NCBI GenBank assembly: GCA_030403585.1
Contig: JAUEPE010000047.1
Location: 1 to 52,690 of the forward strand
Direction: 5' to 3'
DNA length: 52,690 nucleotides
Source: Frankia sp. RB7
Lineage (GTDB): Bacteria > Pseudomonadota > Alphaproteobacteria > Rhizobiales > Xanthobacteraceae
This document shows, in pieces, positions 15,942 through 23,913 of the stretch (position 1 is the first letter of the stretch; each line of letters starts with the position of its first letter). Both the position numbers and the translations under genes were made by a program. The notes below the pieces were generated by a model, which was given only the letters and a program-made list of their open reading frames with translations, ran no database searches and was not told the origin of the DNA.

Positions 15942-18200
15942 CTACCCGATCACCTTGCCGAACTTGTTCGACTTCGGGAAACCCTTCGGCGGCAGGCGGC
16001 CGGCGTCGGCACGGGTGCCTCGCCACTCGGCGAGCTCCTTCATGGTCGCCGAGAATTCGCGGCCCGCGGAGTCCCTCCAGGTCAGGCCTGCCTTGGCCTC
16101 AAAGACAGTGACGTCGGAGAGGCCGCCGTCCTTGTACTTCTGCAAGCGCACGCCGCGGCCGCGCGCCATCTCCGGCACCTCGCTCAGTGGGAAGATCAGC
16201 ATCTTGCGGTTCTCGCCGATGACAGCGATGGAATCACCGAGCACCTCTGTGACCGTGCGTGCCTCGTTCGGCATGTCGACGTTGAGGACCTGCTTGCCCT
16301 TCTTGGTGGTGCCGACGCAATCGTCCTCGTTGACGACAAAACCCTGGCCTTCATGGCTCGCGACCAGGAATTTGCGTCCGCCCTTGTTGACGAACAGCGT
16401 GACCGGCGCGGCTTCCGGCTCGAGATCGATGAACTGGCGGATCGGCTCACCGTGGCCGCGGCCGCCCGGGAGCTTTGCGGCATCGATCGAGTAGAATTTG
16501 CCGTTGGTGGCGAACAGCAGCAACTTCGAGGTCGTCTCGGCGAAAAACGCAAAGCCGAGCTTGTCGTCCTGCTTGAAGGCCAGCCCCGAGAGATCCTCGA
16601 CATGCCCCTTCATGGTGCGGATCCAGCCCTTGTCGGAGACCACGATCGTGACCGGCTCGCGCTCGACGAGGGCTTCCTCCATCGCGGCAAGATCGTGCTC
16701 GGGCGCATCGGCAAAGGTGGTGCGGCGCTTGCCGAGCGGCGTCTTCGGTCCGAACATGTCGCGGACCTTGCCGACCTGCTCGCCGACCTTCTTCCACTGC
16801 TCCGGCTCGGACGCGAGCAACGCATTGATGCCCTTGAGCTCGTTGCGGAGGTTCTTGTCCTCGGTACGGATCTCCATTTCCTCGAGCTTGCGCAAGCTGC
16901 GCAACCGCATGTTGAGAATGGCTTCGACCTGTACCTCGGTGAGCTTGAACGCCTTCATCAGCGCCGGCTTCGGCTCATCCTCGGTACGGATGATCCTGAT
17001 GACCTCGTCAATGTTCAGATAGGCTATCAGGAGACCGCCGAGGACCTCCAACCGGTGCTCGATTTGCGCCTTGCGAAAATTGGTGCGGCGGATCAGCACG
17101 TCGCGCAAATGGTCGAGCCATTCGCGCAGGCACTCGGCGAGCCCCACCACCTTGGGGACGCGACCCTTGATCAGCACGTTCAGGTTCAGCGGAATTTTGT
17201 TTTCGAGTTCGGTGAGCCGGAACAGCGATTCCATCATCAACGCCGGATCGACGTTCTTCGACTTCGGTTCGATCACGATGCGGACGTCTTCGGCCGACTC
17301 GTCCCTGATATCGCCGACCAGCGGCAGCTTCTTCTGGTCCAGCAGTTCGGCAATCTTCTCGATCAGGCGCGACTTCTGCACCAGAAATGGGATCTCGGTG
17401 ACGACGACGACCCAGGTGCCGCGCGTACCCTCCTCCTGCTCCCATCGGGCGCGGACGCGGAAGGAGCCGCGACCGGTGGTGTAGGCTTCCGCGATGGCCT
17501 GCTTGGAATCGACGCAGATGCCGCCGGTCGGGAAGTCCGGGCCCTTCACCCACTTCAGCAGCGCCTTCGATTTCGCGTCGGGCTTCTCGATCAGATGCAG
17601 CGCGGCCTCGCAAAGCTCGGCGGCGTTGTGCGGCGGGATCGAGGTCGCCATGCCGACGGCGATGCCCTGCGCACCATTGGCGAGCAGGTTCGGAAAGCCG
17701 CCCGGCAGAACCACCGGTTCCTTGGACTGGCCGTCGTAATTGGGACGAAACTCGACACCGTCCTCGTCGATGCCGTCAAGCAGAAGCCGCGCGACGTCGG
17801 TCATGCGCGCTTCGGTGTAGCGGTAGGCAGCCGGGTTATCGCCGTCGATATTGCCGAAATTGCCCTGGCCGTCGACCAGCGGATAGCGCGAGGAGAAATC
17901 CTGCGCGAGACGCACCATGGCGTCGTAGATCGCCTGGTCGCCATGCGGATGGAACGAGCCCATCACGTCGCCGACGATCTTGGCGGACTTCTTGAAGGCC
18001 GTGCCGGGGTCGAGCCTGAGCAGGCGCATGCCGTATAGGATGCGCCGGTGCACCGGCTTCAGGCCGTCGCGCGCGTCGGGCAGCGCGCGATGCATGATGG
18101 TGGATAGCGCGTACGCGAGATAGCGCTCTTCCAGCGCCTCACGCAGCGGCACATCATGAATTTCGGCCGGTTCTTCCGGCGGAACGATTCGTTTTCCCAT
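15942..18200 (-). CDS. parC: DNA topoisomerase IV subunit A
   Basis: A 752-residue type IIA topoisomerase A subunit; with ParE it decatenates chromosomes. The breakage-reunion tyrosine is Tyr128 in AAYRYTEARM. The QRDR-equivalent segment is GSFHPHGDQAIYDAMV, with Gln89 and Asp93 where E. coli ParC has Ser80 and Glu84. The C-terminal domain (about 500-740) has degenerate beta-pinwheel repeats and no GyrA box, supporting ParC over GyrA. The length equals that of E. coli ParC. It is the most downstream gene of the minus-strand housekeeping block. Confidence 0.95.
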   Translation of the reverse strand: MGKRIVPPEEPAEIHDVPLREALEERYLAYALSTIMHRALPDARDGLKPVHRRILYGMRLLRLDPGTAFKKSAKIVGDVMGSFHPHGDQAIYDAMVRLAQDFSSRYPLVDGQGNFGNIDGDNPAAYRYTEARMTDVARLLLDGIDEDGVEFRPNYDGQSKEPVVLPGGFPNLLANGAQGIAVGMATSIPPHNAAELCEAALHLIEKPDAKSKALLKWVKGPDFPTGGICVDSKQAIAEAYTTGRGSFRVRARWEQEEGTRGTWVVVVTEIPFLVQKSRLIEKIAELLDQKKLPLVGDIRDESAEDVRIVIEPKSKNVDPALMMESLFRLTELENKIPLNLNVLIKGRVPKVVGLAECLREWLDHLRDVLIRRTNFRKAQIEHRLEVLGGLLIAYLNIDEVIRIIRTEDEPKPALMKAFKLTEVQVEAILNMRLRSLRKLEEMEIRTEDKNLRNELKGINALLASEPEQWKKVGEQVGKVRDMFGPKTPLGKRRTTFADAPEHDLAAMEEALVEREPVTIVVSDKGWIRTMKGHVEDLSGLAFKQDDKLGFAFFAETTSKLLLFATNGKFYSIDAAKLPGGRGHGEPIRQFIDLEPEAAPVTLFVNKGGRKFLVASHEGQGFVVNEDDCVGTTKKGKQVLNVDMPNEARTVTEVLGDSIAVIGENRKMLIFPLSEVPEMARGRGVRLQKYKDGGLSDVTVFEAKAGLTWRDSAGREFSATMKELAEWRGTRADAGRLPPKGFPKSNKFGKVIG

Positions 18201-18260
18201 GCCGCCCGGTTAAACCGTGGAAGCGAATCGGGCAAGGATGGATTGGTTCCCTGTGGGCTT

Positions 18261-18536
18261 CTACTGCCCTGCCCAACCGGCAGTCACTGTCGGCTGGACC
18301 TTTGCCTGCGCAGTGACAGGCGCATTGGCCAGGCAACGCCGAGCGACCTCGATCTCGGCCTCCGTCGCACCCCTGGACCGCGCCCATGCCTCTGCGGCCG
18401 CAGCGGAATATTTGGCGACATAGAACCTGACGACCGTGCAGGAGGCACGACGAAACACGCCTGGTTGCTCGCCTGCGAGGGCGTCCGGCGCCAGCGCAAT
18501 CAGCGCTGCCGATATCAGAATTCCCTTGATCAACAT
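18261..18536 (-). CDS. Small exported hypothetical protein
   Basis: A 91-residue unknown protein. The ATG at 18536 gives a signal peptide (MLIKGILISAALIALAPDALA) with cleavage near residue 21. An upstream in-frame ATG at 18596 would bury it. The mature part contains two cysteines (ASCTVV and ARRCLA) and a helical AAAAEAWARSRGATEAEIEVARR stretch. It lies between recO and parC on the same strand. No function can be proposed. Confidence 0.5.
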   Translation of the reverse strand: MLIKGILISAALIALAPDALAGEQPGVFRRASCTVVRFYVAKYSAAAAEAWARSRGATEAEIEVARRCLANAPVTAQAKVQPTVTAGWAGQ

Positions 18537-18658
18537 CAGGCTATCCCCGGTTGGAACCCGAAGGGCAAGTCCGGGAACCCAGCTATTGTTCCGCAAACTG
18601 CTACCTGATTGGGCAACGCAGAAGCGCGCTCACGTCATGGCGACAGAATTGCCGCCCT

Positions 18659-19411
18659 TCAGGGCGCGGGAAACGCCGCTTTGGCCTGCTGCCGCGTCAA
18701 CGCATTGATGAAGCCGGCGCGCGCGTCGGAATGGACCTGCCCCCGCGGCTCCAGCACATGGCGCAGCAGGAACAGGCCGGTCAGCCGAAAGCCATCCTGG
18801 AGGTCATCGTCGGTGAGCTCGCTCGCGGTGCCGCCATGGCGCAGGAACGGCGGCAAACGCAAGAGCCGGTCGCGCCATGGTTCGCCCGCGCCGCGCGACA
18901 CCGCACCGCCGGATTTCGGTGAGACATAGATCAGATCAGCAGTCTCCCCCGTCACCGCGCAGTTTTCGAGCGCCAGCCCGAAGCCGAGCTCGGCGAGCAT
19001 CGCCAGCTCGAAATGGATGACGTGCACGGCCGCGCTGCCGATGTCGTCGAAATCATCGAGCGAATGTTCGAGCTGCGCAAAGATGTCTTCGTGCGGATCG
19101 CGCTCCGGCAGCAGCCGCGCAATCGAGGCCAGATGGGTCACGCCGTAGACGCCGTGGGACGATCCCAGCAGCGTCGCCGCGCGCAGCTTCAATCCCTCGA
19201 TCGCGTAGGTGCCGAGATGCTCGTCGAGCCGCGCCCGCCACACCGCGCTGACGCTGTTGCCGGGCTGCAAGAGCGGCCGCAGCCGCGAACTCGCACCGCC
19301 GCGCACGAGACCGAGATGCCGGCCATGCTGGCGCGTCAGCAGCTCGACGATGGCGCTACTCTCGCCATGCCGCCGCACGCCCAGCACGATGCCTTCGTCG
19401 GTCCATTCCAT
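18659..19411 (-). CDS. recO: DNA repair protein RecO
   Basis: A 250-residue RecO, the mediator that anneals ssDNA and loads RecA in the RecFOR pathway. The N-terminal OB fold begins MEWTDEGIVLGVRRHGESSAIVEL, followed by RGGASSRLRPLLQPGN. The helical C-terminal domain has FELAMLAELGFGLALENCAVTG, where many RecO proteins have their zinc cysteines; only one Cys is seen here. The position downstream of era is the usual alphaproteobacterial order. Confidence 0.92.
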   Translation of the reverse strand: MEWTDEGIVLGVRRHGESSAIVELLTRQHGRHLGLVRGGASSRLRPLLQPGNSVSAVWRARLDEHLGTYAIEGLKLRAATLLGSSHGVYGVTHLASIARLLPERDPHEDIFAQLEHSLDDFDDIGSAAVHVIHFELAMLAELGFGLALENCAVTGETADLIYVSPKSGGAVSRGAGEPWRDRLLRLPPFLRHGGTASELTDDDLQDGFRLTGLFLLRHVLEPRGQVHSDARAGFINALTRQQAKAAFPAP

Positions 19412-19445
19412 GGTATGAAGTGTAGCGTATTTCGGGTGATCGTAG

Positions 19446-19471
19446 GGTGGGCAAAGCGAAGCGTGCCCACC
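19446..19471. repeat. Short dispersed hairpin repeat (GGTGGGCA...TGCCCACC)
   Basis: A perfect inverted repeat with 8-bp arms around a 10-nt loop (AAGCGAAGCG), in the gap between recO and the 126-aa membrane-protein gene. Short elements of this form recur in Bradyrhizobium intergenic DNA. Only one copy lies in this window, so its status as a repeat rests on prior knowledge. Confidence 0.5.
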
Positions 19472-19480
19472 AATTCGCCC

Positions 19481-19861
19481 TCACGCGTTGAACCAGCCCC
19501 GCGCGTCGCCGCTGAACGAGAAATACAGCCCGAACCCCGTCAGCACGCAGGAGACGATCTCGATCGCGCTGTCGAGCTCGAGGCCCTTTTCGCCGAGGAT
19601 CTGACCGAGCGAGATCACGGACAGAACCAGCGCTGCCGCCAGCACCCAGCGCGGCCAGTTCTTGCGCCAACGGGCAGCCAACCAGACGAAATAGACCAGC
19701 AGCAGGATCATGCCGCCGGCGAGCAGCGTCGCGGTCATGATCATCTGTTCGGTCATGTCGGTGGTGGGCGTGCGGTCCTGGACCGCCACAGACAGCGCAT
19801 CCAGCATCAGCGACGCATAGAGCAACGCTTCGAAGCGCCGGACATTCGTGGGCACGTTCAT
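19481..19861 (-). CDS. Hypothetical membrane protein
   Basis: A 126-residue protein with three likely membrane helices (about 42-61, 72-88 and 100-117) and a short polar N-terminus. It lies 21 nt downstream of era and upstream of recO, all on the minus strand, so it is probably part of the same operon. The ATG at 19861 is used; a TTG one codon earlier is possible. No family was recognised, and no link to ribosome assembly or repair can be claimed beyond position. Confidence 0.6.
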   Translation of the reverse strand: MNVPTNVRRFEALLYASLMLDALSVAVQDRTPTTDMTEQMIMTATLLAGGMILLLVYFVWLAARWRKNWPRWVLAAALVLSVISLGQILGEKGLELDSAIEIVSCVLTGFGLYFSFSGDARGWFNA

Positions 19862-19882
19862 CAAATACCGATCTTTTCTTGC

Positions 19883-20824
19883 TTATTCCTTGGGAAATTC
19901 CAGGCCCATCTCGCGATAGCGATCGGGATCGTCGCCCCAGTTCTCCCGCACCTTGACGAACAGGAACAGATGCACCGGCACGCCGAGGATCTCGCCGATC
20001 TCCTTGCGCGAGTCCGCACCGATCGACTTGATGGTGGCACCGCCTGCGCCAAGCACGATCTTGCGCTGGCTTTCGCGCTCCACGAAGATCGTCTGCTCGA
20101 TGCGCACCGACTTGTCCTTACGCTCCTCCCACTTGTCGGTCTCGACCGTGGACTGGTACGGTAATTCCTGGTGCAGCTTGCGATAGATCTTCTCGCGGGT
20201 GATCTCGGCCGCGAGATGTCGCATCGGCGCATCCGACATCTGGTCCTCGGGATAGAGGAACGGACCCGGCGCCACCATCTCGGCAAGCGTGCTGCGAATG
20301 TCGTCGACACCATCGCCCGAGATCGCCGAGACCATGAAGGTCTTGGCGAACGGCATGCGCTCGTTGGCGGCCTGCGCCAGCGCCAGCAGCTTCTCGCGCT
20401 GGACCAGATCGACCTTGTTGATGACCAGAATCTTGTCGTGCTTGACACTCGCCGCCTTGGTGAGGATCGCTTCGGCCTCCTCGTCAATTCCGGCCTTGGC
20501 GTCGAGCAGCACGCAGACGAGGTCGGCATCATGCGCGCCGCTCCAGGCGGTCGAAACCATGGCGCGATCGAGCCGCCGTTTGGGCAGGAAGATGCCGGGC
20601 GTGTCGACCAGGATGATCTGCGCGTTGTTCTCGATCACGATGCCGCGAATCAGCGCGCGCGTGGTCTGCACCTTGCGCGAGACGATCGTGACCTTGGCGC
20701 CGACCAGCGCGTTGACCAGGGTGGATTTGCCGACATTCGGTGCGCCGATCAGCGCAACAAAGCCGCAACGCGTCGCCGCGGGCGCTTCGCCGCTTGCTTC
20801 AGCCGTCATTGCCGCCACCGACAC
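19883..20824 (-). CDS. era: GTPase Era
   Basis: A 313-residue Era, the GTPase needed for 30S maturation and 16S rRNA 3'-end checking. The G1 motif is GAPNVGKS (27-34), G3 is DTPGIF and G4 is NKVD. The C-terminal KH domain shows the GxxG-type GAGGATIKSIG. The start at 20824 lies 26 nt inside rnc; a second in-frame ATG at 20809 would shorten it by five residues and cannot be excluded. Co-transcription with rnc and lepB is the classical arrangement. Confidence 0.96.
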   Translation of the reverse strand: MSVAAMTAEASGEAPAATRCGFVALIGAPNVGKSTLVNALVGAKVTIVSRKVQTTRALIRGIVIENNAQIILVDTPGIFLPKRRLDRAMVSTAWSGAHDADLVCVLLDAKAGIDEEAEAILTKAASVKHDKILVINKVDLVQREKLLALAQAANERMPFAKTFMVSAISGDGVDDIRSTLAEMVAPGPFLYPEDQMSDAPMRHLAAEITREKIYRKLHQELPYQSTVETDKWEERKDKSVRIEQTIFVERESQRKIVLGAGGATIKSIGADSRKEIGEILGVPVHLFLFVKVRENWGDDPDRYREMGLEFPKE

Positions 20825-21677
20825 CTTCTCGTTCGATCATGACGGAGGCCGCGACCTTCTCCGCCGCGCGCTTGCTGCCGCCTGTGCCTTCGGCCGGCGC
20901 CAGCCCCGGCAGGTCCACCGCAACGCGGAACTCCGGATCGTGATGCGGGCCGGTGCGCTCGACCTCGCGATAGACTGGCGTCGGCAGCCCTTTCCCCTGC
21001 GCCCATTCCTGCAGCACGGTCTTGGGGTCGCGCAGCGGCCGCCGCGGCTTGTGCATGCGCTCGGTCCAGTTGCGCTTGACGAACTCGTCCGCCGCCGCAT
21101 GGCCGCCGTCGAGGAAGATCGCGCCGATCACGGCTTCGCAGATGTCACCGAGGATGGACTTGCGCAGGCGCGCATCGGCGCTGGAGCCGACCGAACCGAG
21201 CTTGATGTCGTCGAGCAGGCCGAGCGACTTGGCGACGTCGGCGCAGCTCTCCTTGCGCACGAGCTCGGCAAGCCGCTTGGACAGCTCGCCCTCGTCGGCA
21301 TTCGGGAAGGTATGATAGAGCATGTCTGACACGACGAGCCCGAGCACGTGGTCACCGAGGAACTCGAGCCGCTGATAGCTGTCGCCGCGCTTGCGTCCGG
21401 ACTTCAGCGCCGAGACGTGCGTGATCGCCTGCATCAGCAGGTTCGGATCGGCGAAGGTGTGGCCGATGCGCGCCTCGAGCGCCGCGTTCGCGTCAGCCGC
21501 CGCCTTCGCTTTGTCCTTGGTCTTGCTGCTCCGCGTCCGCTTCTTCGCCGATGGCTTGGTTTCAGCAGTCTTGGGATCAGAACTCTTGGTCGCAAGCGTC
21601 TTGGTTGCAGCTTCGCCCTCAGGAGCGGCTTGCGCCTCGATCGGTTGGGTCGTGATGTCCTTGGCTTCGTCTTTCAT
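20799..21677 (-). CDS. rnc: Ribonuclease III with basic N-terminal extension
   Basis: A 292-residue RNase III, the dsRNA endonuclease that processes rRNA and structured RNAs. The signature YQRLEFLGDH (101-110) and the second acidic box GDICEAVIGAIFLDGG are intact, followed by a C-terminal dsRNA-binding domain (about 215-285). The first ~65 residues are a Lys/Ala/Thr-rich, probably disordered extension absent from E. coli RNase III (226 aa). The ATG at 21677 overlaps the lepB stop as ATGA. An earlier in-frame start at 21716 is inside lepB and less likely. Confidence 0.94.
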   Translation of the reverse strand: MKDEAKDITTQPIEAQAAPEGEAATKTLATKSSDPKTAETKPSAKKRTRSSKTKDKAKAAADANAALEARIGHTFADPNLLMQAITHVSALKSGRKRGDSYQRLEFLGDHVLGLVVSDMLYHTFPNADEGELSKRLAELVRKESCADVAKSLGLLDDIKLGSVGSSADARLRKSILGDICEAVIGAIFLDGGHAAADEFVKRNWTERMHKPRRPLRDPKTVLQEWAQGKGLPTPVYREVERTGPHHDPEFRVAVDLPGLAPAEGTGGSKRAAEKVAASVMIEREGVGGGNDG

Positions 21678-22438
21678 CGGACGATTTTGAAGAAACGATT
21701 CCAGCGCACCGCCCACGGCCAGCGCCAGAACATCCAGGCATGCTCGCCTTCGGCGATCGAGAAGAAGATCATCTGGGCGCGGCCGATCAAATTCTCCTGC
21801 GGAACGTAGCCGACCTGGCCGAGGAAGCGGCTGTCGGTGGAGTTGTCGCGGTTGTCACCCATCATGAAGAAATGGCCGGGCGGCACGGTGTAGACGTTGG
21901 TGTTGTCCATGTAGCCGTTGTCGGCGCAATCGAGCGTCTCGTAGGAGACACCGTTCGGCAGCGTCTCCTTCCAGCGCTTCACGCGCGAGATGCCGCCGCC
22001 TTCTGACCCGCACGGATCCTCGCCGACAAACTCGCTCATGCGCTGGCGCTCGACCGGGGTGTCGTTGATGTAGAGCAGCCCGTCCTTCATCTGGATGTGG
22101 TCGCCGGGCAGGCCGATGACGCGCTTGATGTAATCGGTGGTGTCGTCCTTCGGCAGCCGGAACACGACGATGTCGCCGCGGTTCGGATCCGAGCCCCAGA
22201 TCCGTCCCGAAAACAGCGGCGGCGAGAACGGGATCGAGTAGTGGCTGTAGCCGTAGGAATATTTCGAGACGAACAGATAATCGCCAACCAGCAGCGTCGC
22301 CTTCATCGAGCCGGACGGGATGTTGAACGGCTGGAACAGGAAGGTGCGGATCACCAGCGCGATCAGGAGAGCATGGATCACGACCCGGATCGTTTCGCCG
22401 ACGCCGCTTTCAGTTTTCGTTCCCGAAGTCACGCTCAT
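21674..22438 (-). CDS. lepB: Signal peptidase I
   Basis: A 254-residue leader peptidase that removes signal peptides at the periplasmic face. There is one N-terminal membrane anchor (about 16-36). The catalytic serine is Ser44 in PSGSMKATLL and the catalytic lysine is Lys105 in DYIKRVIGLPGD. The GDNRDNSTDSRF box follows. A Cys pair lies in an insert between them (EDPCGSEGG and TLDCADNG) and could form a periplasmic disulfide. It is the first gene of the lepB-rnc-era unit; its leader contains a strong hairpin. Confidence 0.96.
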   Translation of the reverse strand: MSVTSGTKTESGVGETIRVVIHALLIALVIRTFLFQPFNIPSGSMKATLLVGDYLFVSKYSYGYSHYSIPFSPPLFSGRIWGSDPNRGDIVVFRLPKDDTTDYIKRVIGLPGDHIQMKDGLLYINDTPVERQRMSEFVGEDPCGSEGGGISRVKRWKETLPNGVSYETLDCADNGYMDNTNVYTVPPGHFFMMGDNRDNSTDSRFLGQVGYVPQENLIGRAQMIFFSIAEGEHAWMFWRWPWAVRWNRFFKIVR

Positions 22439-22536
22439 TGCTCTCTCAATTCCGGCCGGCGATCACAGAACGCCCTCCTCTCGCGAACAGCCCACCGGTT
22501 CGCGGCCCAAGGAGATTGTCCTGATTCTGATAGTGA

Positions 22537-22568
22537 GGGCCAATTCCGGCGTAAAGCCGAATTGGCCC
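22537..22568. promoter_or_regulatory. Strong hairpin in the lepB leader region
   Basis: GGGCCAATTCCGGC, loop GTAAA, then GCCGAATTGGCCC gives a 13-bp stem with one bulged C. It lies in the 261-bp gap between acpS and lepB, about 100 nt upstream of the lepB start. No T-run adjoins it on the minus strand, so it is not a typical terminator. A TATAAT on the minus strand at 22670-22665 could be the -10 of a lepB promoter (its -35 is poor), in which case the hairpin would lie in the 5' leader. Confidence 0.35.
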
Positions 22569-22699
22569 GACCTGATTTGCGTCCGCGGACTTTTAGACGG
22601 TTGCCGCAGGCCGCGCAATCAAGGATCGCATCAAAAACCCGTAAGACGTTGAATTTTAATACGAATTATAAAATTTCCGCCCGGTCCCTCGGGAATCGG

Positions 22700-23119
22700 T
22701 CAGGGCTTGGCTCGCGGCACGGCCGAAATGATCACGAAGGCCTGCGCCAACGGCCAGTCGTCGGTGATCGAGAGATCGATCTGGGCCTCGAATCCCTCCG
22801 GCGTCAGGGCCTGGAGCCGGGCCAGCGCCCCCCCGGTCAGCCGCATGGACGGCCGGCCCCCGGGCAGGTTGACCACCCCCATGTCGCGCCACCACACGCC
22901 CTGCCTGATGCCGGTGCCGAGTGCCTTGGAGCAGGCCTCCTTGGCGGCAAAGCGCTTGGCATAGGTCGCCACCACCATCTTCTCGTTCTTGGCCCGCCGC
23001 TCCGCCTTGGCCCGCTCGGCGGCGGTGAAGATGCGGTCGAGGAAGCGCTCGCCATGGCGCTCCATCACCTTTCCGACGCGGGTGATGTCGATCAGGTCGG
23101 AGCCGATGCCGATGATCAT
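22700..23119 (-). CDS. acpS: Holo-[acyl-carrier-protein] synthase
   Basis: A 139-residue AcpS, which attaches 4'-phosphopantetheine from CoA to acyl carrier protein. The Mg-binding Asp8 is in GIGSDLIDITRV and the conserved KEACSKALGTG motif is present. The length fits the trimeric AcpS family. The ATG overlaps the pdxJ stop by 4 nt (ATGA), so it is translationally coupled to pdxJ. Confidence 0.95.
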   Translation of the reverse strand: MIIGIGSDLIDITRVGKVMERHGERFLDRIFTAAERAKAERRAKNEKMVVATYAKRFAAKEACSKALGTGIRQGVWWRDMGVVNLPGGRPSMRLTGGALARLQALTPEGFEAQIDLSITDDWPLAQAFVIISAVPRAKP

Positions 23120-23880
23120 GCCCGGCTCCGTCCGATGTCCATAGCCGCGCGCATCTTGCGCACCGTCTCGGCAAGACCAACGAACAGCGCCTCGCCGATC
23201 ATGTAGTAGCCGATGTTGAGCTCCATGATTTCAGGCAGCGCGGCGATCTTCTCGGCCGTCGAGTAGTCCAACCCGTGGCCGGCATGGACCTCGAGCCCGG
23301 CGTCCTTCGCGACCTTCACGCCCGCCACGATCCGCCGCCATTCGGCCTCGGCCTTGTCGCTGTGGCCGTCGACCACGGCATCGCACCAGGCGCCGGTGTG
23401 GATCTCGATCACGGGCGCGCGCAGCCGCGCCGCCATCTCGATCTGCGCAGGGTCCGCAGCGATGAACAGCGAGACGCGGATGCCGGCATCGTTCAGCCGC
23501 GCGATATAGGGCGCAAGCGCATTGTGCTGGCCGACCACGTCGAGCCCGCCCTCAGTCGTCACCTCCTGGCGCCGCTCCGGCACCAGGCACACTGCATGTG
23601 GCTTGGTGGCCAGCGAGATGCGCATCATGTCGTCAGTCGCCGCCATCTCGAAATTCAGCGGCTTGGAGATCTCCGCCTTCAGCCGCGCCATGTCCTCGTC
23701 GCGGATGTGCCGGCGGTCTTCACGCAGATGCGCGGTGATGCCGTCGGCGCCGGCCTCGATCGCAAGCAGCGCGGCGCGGACCGGATCGGGATGGCGGCCG
23801 CCGCGCGCGTTACGGACGGTCGCGACATGGTCGATATTGACGCCGAGGCGGAGCGGAGGTGCGGGCATTTCAGGACTCAC
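23116..23880 (-). CDS. pdxJ: Pyridoxine 5'-phosphate synthase
   Basis: A 254-residue PdxJ, which condenses 1-deoxyxylulose 5-phosphate with 3-amino-2-oxopropyl phosphate in vitamin B6 synthesis. Family motifs are LGVNIDHVATVRNARGG, GADGITAHLREDRRHI and EVHAGHGLDYSTAEKI near the C-terminus. Its position between rsh and acpS on the same strand is the usual alphaproteobacterial order. A start four codons later is possible but would not change the assignment. Confidence 0.95.
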   Translation of the reverse strand: MSPEMPAPPLRLGVNIDHVATVRNARGGRHPDPVRAALLAIEAGADGITAHLREDRRHIRDEDMARLKAEISKPLNFEMAATDDMMRISLATKPHAVCLVPERRQEVTTEGGLDVVGQHNALAPYIARLNDAGIRVSLFIAADPAQIEMAARLRAPVIEIHTGAWCDAVVDGHSDKAEAEWRRIVAGVKVAKDAGLEVHAGHGLDYSTAEKIAALPEIMELNIGYYMIGEALFVGLAETVRKMRAAMDIGRSRA

Positions 23881-23913
23881 GGGATCGGAGGAACAGGCGA
23901 CTGCGACAGACGC

